From a virus, in IMG/VR virus record IMGVR_UViG_3300050821_002380, positions 1 to 55,564 of that record: a DNA stretch of 55,564 nucleotides; one strand, written 5' to 3'. Under the pieces are notes generated by a model that was not told the origin of the DNA, did not search any database, and was given only the letters and a program-made list of their open reading frames with translations. The translations under genes were made by a program, and so were the position numbers. This document shows positions 45,596 to 55,564 of this stretch, one piece after another; the first letter of the stretch is position 1; each line of letters opens with the position of its first letter.

Positions 45596-47559
45596 TGCCT
45601 GACACGCTCACAATCGCGCTCAATCCACAGACAGGCAAGAAGGTTGCTTGGAACGGTAAGGCATGGGTGCCCTATACCGAACCTGCGCCTCCATCCGCAA
45701 CCAATCGTTTCCTCACCAGCGCAGAAGGCTTGCCCGAAGGCACCACAGGTTCGCAAGTTCTCTCTGCGACGAAAGATGAATTGGCGCACCCGGGGAGAAC
45801 GCTTTACGAGGCGACGAAGAATGCCGCTAAAGGTGTGGCCCTGCCTTACGCCGGATATTCAGATGCAAATGCCATCGCTGACGCACGATTCAGGCAGCCG
45901 GGAATTGGCAATAAGGTTCAAGGTGAACTCGAAACCATTGAGAATTTCATTCCGTACATAGGTCATGGGATGGTCAAGGCCACAGAGCAATTCGGTGGTG
46001 GTGACTATGCCGGTGGCTTTGGAACGATGGTCCCGGTCGCTCTACAGGCCGCGCTTGGCGCTAAAGGCGTACCTGAGATTCCAGAAGCTTATGCAGCCAA
46101 TTTGCAAAAGTTCTACCGCCTCTGGACAGAAACGGGTAAAACTTTTCAAGAAGCATATCGGCAGAGGTATACAAAATCGGTCGAGGATTACAAAACCGAA
46201 CTCACTCAAGCGAAGGCTGACCATGCACAGAAAGTTGCCGAAGTTGGTCGCGATAACGCTCAGCTCCAAAACGAATATCAGCTAGCGGTACAGAAAGCCA
46301 AAAGCGACCACGCGCAGCGCCTATCGGAAGCGCGGCAAACTTATCAGGCAAAAGTTGACAGGTTCAACAATCAAACTCAAGAGTTCGTTAGCGGTCAAGC
46401 GAACGCAAAAGAGAAGTTCGATTTTGAGCATCAGCAAGGCCCGACATTTGAGCGCACGGCGGCGATGGCTAAAAAGTTGGGCGAAAATGATTTGCCCAAG
46501 ACCTTCAAGAGTGCGAAGGAAGGCACGGATGCTCAATGGAACGCTTTTCGTGTCGCGCTCGGCGACCGTCAAGTTCCGCAAGCGCCAATCTACGAAGCCA
46601 TCACGAACGCAGAGGACAATATCCTCGCAGGCTCGCATGAAAAGATTGCACTGTTCCGAGACATCCTGAAAGACGCCGAAGATGGCAACCCGCTTTCAGG
46701 CGCATCGGTGTTTCGCGGCGCGGGACGGGAGGGGCGTGGCGGGGGAATTAAAATTGACGAAGCCACACTCGCGCCAGCGGCGAAGCAGAGATTCCTTGCA
46801 AGCCTGTCCGAAGAGGACAGGGCGCTGGTTATGGGACAGGGCGCAGAGCCAGTCACAAGCGTTCCTTTCGATGAAGCACGCCGCACCTACACGGCGCTCA
46901 ATCGCGCAGAACAACGCGCACTCAATTCCGGTCACGGTGAAGTCGCTCGCGCCATTAAGTCCGTAAAGGACGTGGCAGATAATCAGATTACGGGCGTCGT
47001 CCCTGACAATCTGAAACCACGACTTGACGCGCTGAAGCAGAACTACTCCCAATACGCACGCGACTGGTACAGCAATAAGAGTCCCATTAAGAAACTGATG
47101 AACGCTCCGAATGACCAAGCGCGAATAAATCTAGTTTCAGGGCCGAACGCGGAAGAATTGGTTCGCGCGATGGACAGGTACAAGGCGTATGGCGCCGACC
47201 CCGAGATTGCGAACAGAATCCGCAGTCTCAAGCAGCAAGTGGACAGCATGAAAGTTTCGCGTAAAAAACCACCTGAAGAAATAACACAAGCGGAAGTTGA
47301 TTTGAGAAAGCTGCCCGAAGCGCCGACGTTGAAACCGGAACCGGAATTCAAACCTCCGACACCTCCGCAGCCATATGACCCCTACCGCGAGCGAATGGAG
47401 ACATTGTTTGACTTGTTCCAAGCGGCGGCGAATCCGAAGTCTACGATTCGAGATATTCCAGTTGGTTACCGAATGAAGCTCCTTGCATTTCGCAGACTGT
47501 ACGCGAAAATGCTCGCCGATGAAGCCCGCAGACGATTTATCGCAGAGGATAGACGATGA
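45595..47559 (+). CDS. Large internal virion/ejection protein (654 aa)
   Basis: ATG 45595 overlaps the previous TAA. After a short N-terminal domain ('NPQTGKKVAWNGKAWVPYTE') residues about 180-300 form a very long charged coiled coil ('YKTELTQAKADHAQKVAEVG', 'ARQTYQAKVDRFNNQTQ'). Helical domains and a Pro/Glu-rich C-terminal part follow. This is the largest internal protein and the best candidate for a DNA-ejection tube or core component. No peptidoglycan-cutting motif was recognised. Confidence 0.55.
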   Translation: MPDTLTIALNPQTGKKVAWNGKAWVPYTEPAPPSATNRFLTSAEGLPEGTTGSQVLSATKDELAHPGRTLYEATKNAAKGVALPYAGYSDANAIADARFRQPGIGNKVQGELETIENFIPYIGHGMVKATEQFGGGDYAGGFGTMVPVALQAALGAKGVPEIPEAYAANLQKFYRLWTETGKTFQEAYRQRYTKSVEDYKTELTQAKADHAQKVAEVGRDNAQLQNEYQLAVQKAKSDHAQRLSEARQTYQAKVDRFNNQTQEFVSGQANAKEKFDFEHQQGPTFERTAAMAKKLGENDLPKTFKSAKEGTDAQWNAFRVALGDRQVPQAPIYEAITNAEDNILAGSHEKIALFRDILKDAEDGNPLSGASVFRGAGREGRGGGIKIDEATLAPAAKQRFLASLSEEDRALVMGQGAEPVTSVPFDEARRTYTALNRAEQRALNSGHGEVARAIKSVKDVADNQITGVVPDNLKPRLDALKQNYSQYARDWYSNKSPIKKLMNAPNDQARINLVSGPNAEELVRAMDRYKAYGADPEIANRIRSLKQQVDSMKVSRKKPPEEITQAEVDLRKLPEAPTLKPEPEFKPPTPPQPYDPYRERMETLFDLFQAAANPKSTIRDIPVGYRMKLLAFRRLYAKMLADEARRRFIAEDRR

Positions 47560-47726
47560 GCCGCCGCGATTTGGTGTCGCAAAAGATTTCTAAACTTCGG
47601 TCTGAAAATGTACCGGAACGACAGGCTGTAGCCGAAGCACTTTCCATGAAAAGGGCTGGACGTTTGAGGCAGGGCGGAAAATATGTGCGAGTGAAGAAGC
47701 GTAAATCTTCGAGGAGGAAATCGTGA
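47556..47726 (+). CDS. Basic small protein (56 aa)
   Basis: ATG 47556 overlaps the previous TGA. It ends 'KYVRVKKRKSSRRKS', a Lys/Arg-rich tail, after a helical body. Possibly DNA-condensing or a virion peptide. Same transcript as the neighbours. Confidence 0.5.
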   Translation: MSRRDLVSQKISKLRSENVPERQAVAEALSMKRAGRLRQGGKYVRVKKRKSSRRKS

Positions 47727-47854
47727 AGCAAGACATGCGTGACCGTATGGACGAAGGGGAAGGGATGGCCGTCAAGGAAGCCATGATGCGCGGCAGCAAG
47801 CGCAAGGGCAAGCGCGGCGGGAAGCGGAAATCCAAGCGCAGCGGGAGGTACTAG
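47723..47854 (+). CDS. Lys/Arg-rich small protein (43 aa)
   Basis: GAGGAGG (47711-47717) lies five bases before GTG 47723. The last 20 residues (SKRKGKRGGKRKSKRSGRY) are almost entirely Lys, Arg, Gly and Ser, like a histone tail or protamine. The stop directly abuts the next ATG. Confidence 0.5.
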   Translation: MKQDMRDRMDEGEGMAVKEAMMRGSKRKGKRGGKRKSKRSGRY

Positions 47855-50800
47855 ATGCCAAAGAAGTGGATTCTCGCATTTCTGTTTCTGCTCGGCGGCT
47901 ATCCAGCTTTCGCGCAGCAGCCGATTACGACTGGCGGAAGCTCCTGCTCTCCGGCCACGAACTGTGCCGTCTACAGCGTGCAGGTAGACTCAGGTTCCGC
48001 TGGGTTTAGCGTGCAGGGAACGTGGACGGGCACGTTGAATTTTGAGGTTTCTGCCGACAACACGAACTTCGTAGCAGTGAGTTCGTTTCCACCAAACAGC
48101 ACAACTGGCGTCTCTACATCTGCCGCGAATGGAACATGGACGGCTTCCGTATCAGGAATGCTCACGTTTCGTGTTCGCGCATCGTCGGGATTCACGGGAA
48201 CGGCTACCGTCACTACCCAAATAAGCAGGGCGACCGCTGTAGCATCGCTTATCGGTGGGGGTGGAGGCGGCGGCTCCGGCCTCACCGGAACGCTCACCAG
48301 CCCGCAAGTGCCGTACGCAACAGGAGCGCACACGCTGGGAGATTCCGCGTTCGCGTACTATCCCACCGGCGGTGACCCGTCTACGCTGTGCGGGAGCGGG
48401 CAACCCTGCTGGCAGGTGGTGCATTCTGGCGAGGGAACGCTATCGTTTTGGCCGGATGGATTGAGCATCGTAAATGCGGCCGACGACGAATTTTCGTTCA
48501 CTTTGTTTGACAACGGGTTTGAGGAGGTCAATTTAGGGGCTTCCGCTACAGTTTCCAGGCTGGCGGGGGCCGCATTAACATTAGGAGCGAATGGGTCTGC
48601 GGGCGGTTCATTGCAATTGTCCGACGCCACCTCCGGCTCTTCCACCCTGAGCGTATCGGGAAGCACGCTGCTGGTGAACGGCTCTGCCGTGCCGACGACT
48701 GCGACGGGCGTGCTGGGTGAACCTGCTATTTATTCAAGCACGACTGCGTTGATGCCCTCATTGTGGGTCACCTATGCGAGTGCGTACACCGGCGCAGATG
48801 TGTGCGCGCGGATAGAAGCCGCCATTACCGCTATCGCTTCCGTTGGCGGGCAGGTTTTTGCCGATTTCCCCGAGGCTACCTACACCTGCGCGGGAGGATT
48901 CACGGTTACCGCTGGAATTCATGTTTCCATAGCTCCCATGACGCTCGTGGTAGGCGCCACCGTGAACGTATATTCCGTTGGGCGACTGACAGGAGCGGGA
49001 GGGGCTTCTACTTCCGCAATCGCCACGATCATTAAGGCGGGAACCAATCTGAATGCGCCAGTGATTAAGGCGGAAGATTCTGGTGGGTCGTCTTCCTTCT
49101 GGCACGAAGCAGAGATTTCATGGTTGAGAGTCGATGGTAACGCCTCAAATCAGTCGGCGGCTGCAAGCTGCCTGCTGGTGAATCAACCGGGCGAAGCTGG
49201 CTCCATCAACAACATCGTGGTCACCAACTGCGGCTCTTACGGCATCGAGGACGACGGAATCAACAGCGGCTCAACTGGCTGGAATAACCTCACCGTGCAG
49301 AACGGCACGGCTGGCGGCGGATTTTATTTCAACGCAGCGGTTGACGGCGTAAGCATGAACACCGTCCATGTCGATGCGTGCGTTGGACCCGCCGTGACAA
49401 TGAAGGCAGGCTCAGGAAGATTCTCGCTCAACGTGAACGGCTTCCAAGTGGAAGGCGGAAGTGTAACAGGTGCAGCGCCGGAAGTTTTCTTGATTGACGA
49501 AACAACGAGCGAAGGTTATCTCTCTGGCGGCAACATCAACGTGTCCAGTGTCGTGAGTGGTGTGGATTTTATCGAGCGCGTGAACGGTTCTGCCGGTAAC
49601 TTGCCCAGCATTAACTTCTGGGGCCGTGTCAACACGGGCGGCGACTACACGAATTTCTTCCACGACAATGTGAACAGCTATGTCGTGCCCGTCACGAGCG
49701 TTGCGTCGTCTCTGAATGAAGTATGGAATTACCATTTGAATTTCAGTGCAGCATCGCAGGGTGCGATTGCGCTACAACCGGGAACGATGACTCTCGCCAA
49801 CGGCGCGAATAATAACGTCGTTGTCAAGAACTCAGGGGGAGCTTCAAGCGGATATGCAAGCTCGCACGTCTTAGTATCCGGGCCAACGGGAGCCTTCAAT
49901 ATCACGGGCCTAGTAGGTGGTGTCGATTTCACAACAGGCAGCGTGGATGGGCATTTGCTCGTGATTGAGAATCCGACTACCCAAGTGATGACACTCTCGA
50001 ACTTAAACACAGGTTCGACGGCGGGCAATCGAATTCTTACAGGTACGGGTGCTGATTATGCGGTAGCCGCCGGTGCTTCTGCGATTTTGATGTATAACGT
50101 CGCCAACACTGAGTGGGATTTAATACTTGGGCCTGCGGGGGCGACTGGTGCGACTGGTGCTACCGGACCTACCGGATCCACTGGCGCAACTGGTGCTACA
50201 GGGGCGACCGGCGCTACGGGTGCAACAGGCGCGACTGGCGCTACTGGTCCCACTGGCAGCAACGGCACAAATGGAAGTAATGGCGCAACAGGTGCGACCG
50301 GTCCCACCGGCGCGACTGGCAGCACGGGCGCAAACGGCGGAGGTATCGTTACCTATTCAGGACTTCCGGTTGTGAGTGCAACCGCTTATGTTCCTTTAGG
50401 CGGAGATACTGTCGGTTCAACCACAGAAGCGAACGTGCAAATGGGCGCACCGTCCGCGTCACCTATCTCCAATTTGACGGTCGTATCAAGCGCCGTCCCC
50501 GGCACGGGAAACACGCTAGTTATCACTCTACGAGACAATGCAGCGTCGCAAGCACTTACTTGTACGATTACAGCGGCAGCGACTTCATGCACCGATTTCA
50601 CCCACAGTTTCACACCAGCGCAAGGAGATTTGCTGGACTGGCAGATTACTCCTACAGGTACCGTTGTTATCACCCCGAATATCCAAATCGCTGCGAGTTG
50701 GTCTACGCCTAGTACGGGAGCGGTCACAGACCTTGTGGCGGCTTGCCAGTCAACCATTGGAGCGGGCAACGGAAGTGCATACCCTCTAGCGCCATATATC

Positions 50801-51112
50801 GGTAACTCGACTAGCAACTCTTGCAATTCGGGTGGTACTACGACCATCGAAATGCCGATGACGCACACCTGTACAGCGCAAAATCTATATGTGGTGGCAG
50901 GAGTAGCAAGTTCTTCCTCGGGCACGACAGTCAAACTTTACGTTAACGGCTCCGCTACCGCTTTGGTAGCGGCGATTGGAACTGCAACAACTGGAAATGA
51001 CACCACGCATACTGTGTCGATTACGGCTGGGCAGACTTACTCGATTCGAGCTATTCCGGGTCAAGCAACTGACACACTTAGCACTGTTCACGCCGCATTT
51101 CAATGCAGATGA
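47855..51112 (+). CDS. Secreted collagen-like fibre/beta-helix protein (1085 aa)
   Basis: ATG 47855 follows the previous TAG. The N-terminus [20 protein letters not shown] is a Sec signal peptide with an AFA-Q cleavage site. Next are an Ig-like stretch, a pectate-lyase-like beta-helix from about residues 310-640, then Gly-X-Thr/Asn collagen-like triplets at 759-829. The C-terminal domain (830-1085) is beta-rich with Cys pairs, like trimerising heads of bacterial collagen-like surface proteins. It is placed with tail genes, but a signal peptide means export to the periplasm or outside before lysis, not cytoplasmic tail assembly. A secreted glycan-degrading or adhesion fibre fits. The catalytic site is not identified. 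Confidence 0.75.
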   Translation: MPKKWILAFLFLLGGYPAFAQQPITTGGSSCSPATNCAVYSVQVDSGSAGFSVQGTWTGTLNFEVSADNTNFVAVSSFPPNSTTGVSTSAANGTWTASVSGMLTFRVRASSGFTGTATVTTQISRATAVASLIGGGGGGGSGLTGTLTSPQVPYATGAHTLGDSAFAYYPTGGDPSTLCGSGQPCWQVVHSGEGTLSFWPDGLSIVNAADDEFSFTLFDNGFEEVNLGASATVSRLAGAALTLGANGSAGGSLQLSDATSGSSTLSVSGSTLLVNGSAVPTTATGVLGEPAIYSSTTALMPSLWVTYASAYTGADVCARIEAAITAIASVGGQVFADFPEATYTCAGGFTVTAGIHVSIAPMTLVVGATVNVYSVGRLTGAGGASTSAIATIIKAGTNLNAPVIKAEDSGGSSSFWHEAEISWLRVDGNASNQSAAASCLLVNQPGEAGSINNIVVTNCGSYGIEDDGINSGSTGWNNLTVQNGTAGGGFYFNAAVDGVSMNTVHVDACVGPAVTMKAGSGRFSLNVNGFQVEGGSVTGAAPEVFLIDETTSEGYLSGGNINVSSVVSGVDFIERVNGSAGNLPSINFWGRVNTGGDYTNFFHDNVNSYVVPVTSVASSLNEVWNYHLNFSAASQGAIALQPGTMTLANGANNNVVVKNSGGASSGYASSHVLVSGPTGAFNITGLVGGVDFTTGSVDGHLLVIENPTTQVMTLSNLNTGSTAGNRILTGTGADYAVAAGASAILMYNVANTEWDLILGPAGATGATGATGPTGSTGATGATGATGATGATGATGATGPTGSNGTNGSNGATGATGPTGATGSTGANGGGIVTYSGLPVVSATAYVPLGGDTVGSTTEANVQMGAPSASPISNLTVVSSAVPGTGNTLVITLRDNAASQALTCTITAAATSCTDFTHSFTPAQGDLLDWQITPTGTVVITPNIQIAASWSTPSTGAVTDLVAACQSTIGAGNGSAYPLAPYIGNSTSNSCNSGGTTTIEMPMTHTCTAQNLYVVAGVASSSSGTTVKLYVNGSATALVAAIGTATTGNDTTHTVSITAGQTYSIRAIPGQATDTLSTVHAAFQCR
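50129..50343 (+). repeat. Collagen-like Gly-X-Y repeat (about 71 residues)
   Basis: Tandem 9-base units coding GAT, GPT, GST and GSN triplets (ggt gcg act type). They code Thr at most Y positions, the residue glycosylated in Bacillus BclA-type collagen proteins. A beta-helix precedes them. Confidence 0.9.
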
Positions 51113-51423
51113 CCTCCAACCTCCAACTCGCCCGCACGCTTTCCTTCGGAGACGATGAAGGAATCTCGGACGCTGAGATACTGGCGGCAGCGGAAGAATT
51201 CGTGCCGCGCTCGCCGCGCGAGCAACTGACTCAGTACGACCGCGCTGTTCTTCTGGCAGCGATTGAACTCGTGGTGAGACGCAAGCGATGGACGATGAAA
51301 GTGCTCGCCGACGAGATGGGCTATACGGCGAAGTCATTGAGTAATTGGAGGCGGAAGCAAGGTCTGACTTACAGCACGGCGGGACGTGTGTGGGTGATGC
51401 TCGAAGCGATTTACGCGAAGTGA
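51109..51423 (+). CDS. HTH DNA-binding protein in the fibre operon (104 aa)
   Basis: ATG 51109 overlaps the previous TGA (ATGA); ATG 51103 is in frame. An acidic helical first half is followed by an XRE-like helix-turn-helix: '[20 protein letters not shown]' at about residues 61-80. A regulator between two secreted fibre genes is unusual. It may autoregulate this operon or a host gene. Confidence 0.65.
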   Translation: MTSNLQLARTLSFGDDEGISDAEILAAAEEFVPRSPREQLTQYDRAVLLAAIELVVRRKRWTMKVLADEMGYTAKSLSNWRRKQGLTYSTAGRVWVMLEAIYAK

Positions 51424-51430
51424 GGATGCG

Positions 51431-51783
51431 ATGAAGAAAGTTCTATTTGTGATTTTCGTTCTGGCGCTGGCTCTTGGGATGCGGAATGTGATGTGGTCGA
51501 TGGCGGCGGAAGCGCAGCAAGGACCGAATCCGGTGCAGCCGCGTGTCATGCCTACGCTGCTAGCGGCAGACGCGAAAGCTCTTGCTCCGCTGGCCGTGCA
51601 ATATCAGGCACTCGAAGCGCGAAGGGTTCAACTCGGCGCGGACTATAAAGCATTCTATGACAAATTTGACCCGCTCGAGATGCAGGCATTGCTCAATGCG
51701 AAAGCGGACTATCGGCAGTATGCGATTGACCCGGCAGTGGGCACTAAAATCGTTCCCCGGCAGAGCGTGCCGCAGAATCGGTA

Positions 51784-51784
<1 letters not shown>
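51431..51784 (+). CDS. Secreted small helical protein (117 aa)
   Basis: GAGG upstream of ATG 51431. Signal peptide-like N-terminus ([19 protein letters not shown]) with a likely A-E-A|Q cleavage near residue 29. The mature part is a helical hairpin ('[20 protein letters not shown]', '[15 protein letters not shown]'). An inner-membrane spanin-like or periplasmic chaperone role is possible. Its last base is the first of the next ATG. Confidence 0.5.
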
Positions 51785-54176
<2,392 letters not shown>

Positions 54177-54177
<1 letters not shown>

Positions 54178-55564
54178 TGAAGCGACTCTCTTGGCTCTTG
54201 CTTTTCCTCTTCGCAATTCCCGTTCACGCTCAATATCCGTGGAGTGGCATTCTCAGCGCATCGCGGGCGCTTGATTGGTCAACTGCTGGCATCCCCGGAG
54301 GCATTCCTGTAGGCACGCAGTCTGGGTCAACCATCACTTCCACGGGCAGCGACCAGACTTCTGCTATTCAGACCGCCATCAATACGTGCTCTGCGGCAGG
54401 GTCGGTCGGCAACGAGAAGTTCGTCCAACTGGCAGCGGGAACTTTCACGATCAATGGCGTGCTGCAAGTAAAGAACTTCTGCTACTTGAACGGCGCAGGC
54501 GGAAACCAGACCATTTTCAGCATCCACAGCACCGCTGGAACTTCCGTCATTCAACTCGGCACGGCAACGTCTGCCAGTGGGCCAAACATCTCTGGCGACG
54601 TTTCGATTACCAGCGGCACGGCGGCAGGCTCATCGAGCATCGTTGTTTCAAGCGCCTCTGGCGTTGTGGCAGGCACAACTTATCTGCGAATCAGCGAATT
54701 GAACGATTCGAGCTTCGTTTCCATTCAAGGCGACTTCGGCACATGCAATTTCTGCGATGGAGGATTCGGCTACAACGGAACGCGGGTCAGGAACCAGATT
54801 TCTCTCGTTACGAACGTCTCAGGGACGACACTGACGATTTCGCCGCCCTTGATGCTTGGCTACACGCATACGCCTCTGGCGACTCCGTTCACGATGACGG
54901 CGCAATATGCCGGGGTCGAGAACCTGCAAATCTATTCCAACAATACCGGGGCAGGCGACAACATCCACATGGGGATGTGTGCCTACTGCTTCGTCTCTGG
55001 CGTCGAGGGCAATTACACCGATGGCGACCATGTAACGACCGACTTCGCCTATCATGGCATGATTGTCAACAGCTACTTCTCGAACGCGCAGCTTCACACA
55101 TCAGGAACCTACGATTCCTGCATCGCCATCCGCAATTCTACGACTTACACGCTGGTACAAAACAACATCCTCGAAAGATTGCACCTGTCCGTTGTCGCGG
55201 AGTGGGGCGGCGGGGGAAACGTCATCAGCTATAACTATCTGTTCGGCAACTTTGACAATTACTCCTACAACTTCATGTCGAGCGACCTCAACACGCACGG
55301 CGCGCACCCGCAGTTGAATCTCTATGAGGGGAATATCGGGGCTGCTTTGAACTTCGATAGCGGATGGGGTAGCGGCAGCGACCTGACGACATTTCGCAAC
55401 TGGTCAAAAGGAACGACGCTATTGTGCAATCCGCAGACGGTTGGCCGCGCTGTGGTGGTGTGCTCGCCGAACTATCCAACCTCTGGCTATTACGCTTTCC
55501 AAGAGAACAACGCATTTTTGTTTGGCTTCCTCAACTCGAATCTGAACCAAGTGGGAGATGTAGC
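54177..55564 (+). CDS. Secreted beta-helix protein, N-terminal part (continues at base 1)
   Basis: ATG 54177 shares its A with the preceding TAA. Signal peptide MKRLSWLLLFLFAIPVHA with A|Q cleavage. Then a pectate-lyase-like right-handed beta-helix beginning about residue 60 ('SDQTSAIQTAINTC', 'VQLAAGTFTINGVLQVKNFC') with regular 'N-x-I' stacks such as 'YTLVQNNILERLHLSVVAEW' and 'NVISYNYLFGNFDNYSYN'. The frame has no stop before the window end and continues at base 1. A secreted glycan-binding or depolymerase-type protein is likely; no catalytic triad was assigned. Confidence 0.85.
55467..55564. repeat. Right copy of 98-bp terminal direct repeat
   Basis: Exact copy of bases 1-98. Removing it gives a circle of 55,466 bp. 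Whether the virion DNA is circularly permuted (headful) or has fixed ends cannot be told from this. Confidence 0.95.

Noticed and set aside
50056-50375. Leftward and +1 frames through the shorter collagen repeat
   Set aside because: Same artefact of repetitive codons; no start context or domain.
54275-55234. 319-codon rightward frame
   Set aside because: It lies entirely inside the true 54177 gene, which has a signal peptide, a beta-helix and continues through the junction. The alternative frame is Arg/His-rich and has no domain.

Overview
The window is a complete or nearly complete circular genome of a tailed bacteriophage, most likely a short-tailed podovirus. Bases 1-98 are identical to 55467-55564, and one reading frame runs off the right end and continues in phase at base 1, so the unique circle is about 55,466 bp. 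A large terminase, portal, scaffold, capsid protein, two-part P22 gp10-like tail hub and several internal virion proteins are visible. I see no tape measure, sheath or tail tube, and no integrase. The host is not given by the sequence. Sec and Tat signal peptides and Ig-like secreted proteins point to a Gram-negative soil-type bacterium, and their style recalls Acidobacteriota, but this is only an inference.

Layout. (1) 54177 through the junction to about 5352, rightward: a secreted beta-helix protein, then membrane microproteins, a Tat lipoprotein, a papain-like protein and a SleB-type cell-wall hydrolase, which is probably the lysis region. (2) 5353-17603, rightward: a control region with a ribbon-helix-helix regulator and its likely operator, then a long train of small overlapping early genes. 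These include an SSB-like protein, a RecB-type nuclease, a RusA resolvase, a Top6A-like TOPRIM protein and many zinc-ribbon microproteins. (3) 17604-17754: stacked hairpins where transcription converges. (4) 17755-20425, leftward: an LPD29 protein, a clamp-loader-like AAA+ ATPase and an ArdC N-terminal-domain protein, driven from a promoter near 20442-20471. (5) 20426-21120: a roughly 700 bp divergent control region. (6) 21121-23268, rightward: zinc ribbons, a putative 2OG-Fe(II) oxygenase and a glycosyltransferase. (7) 23216-28004, leftward: a glycosyltransferase and methyltransferase cassette and small accessory genes. (8) 28071-54177, rightward: packaging, head, tail hub and internal virion genes, followed by secreted collagen-like fibre proteins.

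How it may work together. The early genes supply recombination and repair functions (SSB, RecB-type nuclease, RusA) and an unusual replication accessory set. I find no DNA polymerase, primase or helicase, so replication probably relies on the host. The late block builds a podovirus-type particle. The most unusual part is the right end. Four consecutive non-regulatory gene products (47855, 51431, 51784, 54177) carry N-terminal Sec signal peptides ending in an A-Q junction, and two of them contain Gly-X-Thr collagen-like stretches. The genome also encodes a candidate 2OG oxygenase, four glycosyltransferase-like proteins and two methyltransferases, so a phage-encoded maturation pathway for collagen-like fibres is a testable hypothesis. 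Arginine-rich peptides of 11-14 residues with strong ribosome binding sites sit behind the portal gene and may be DNA-condensing virion peptides or regulatory leaders.
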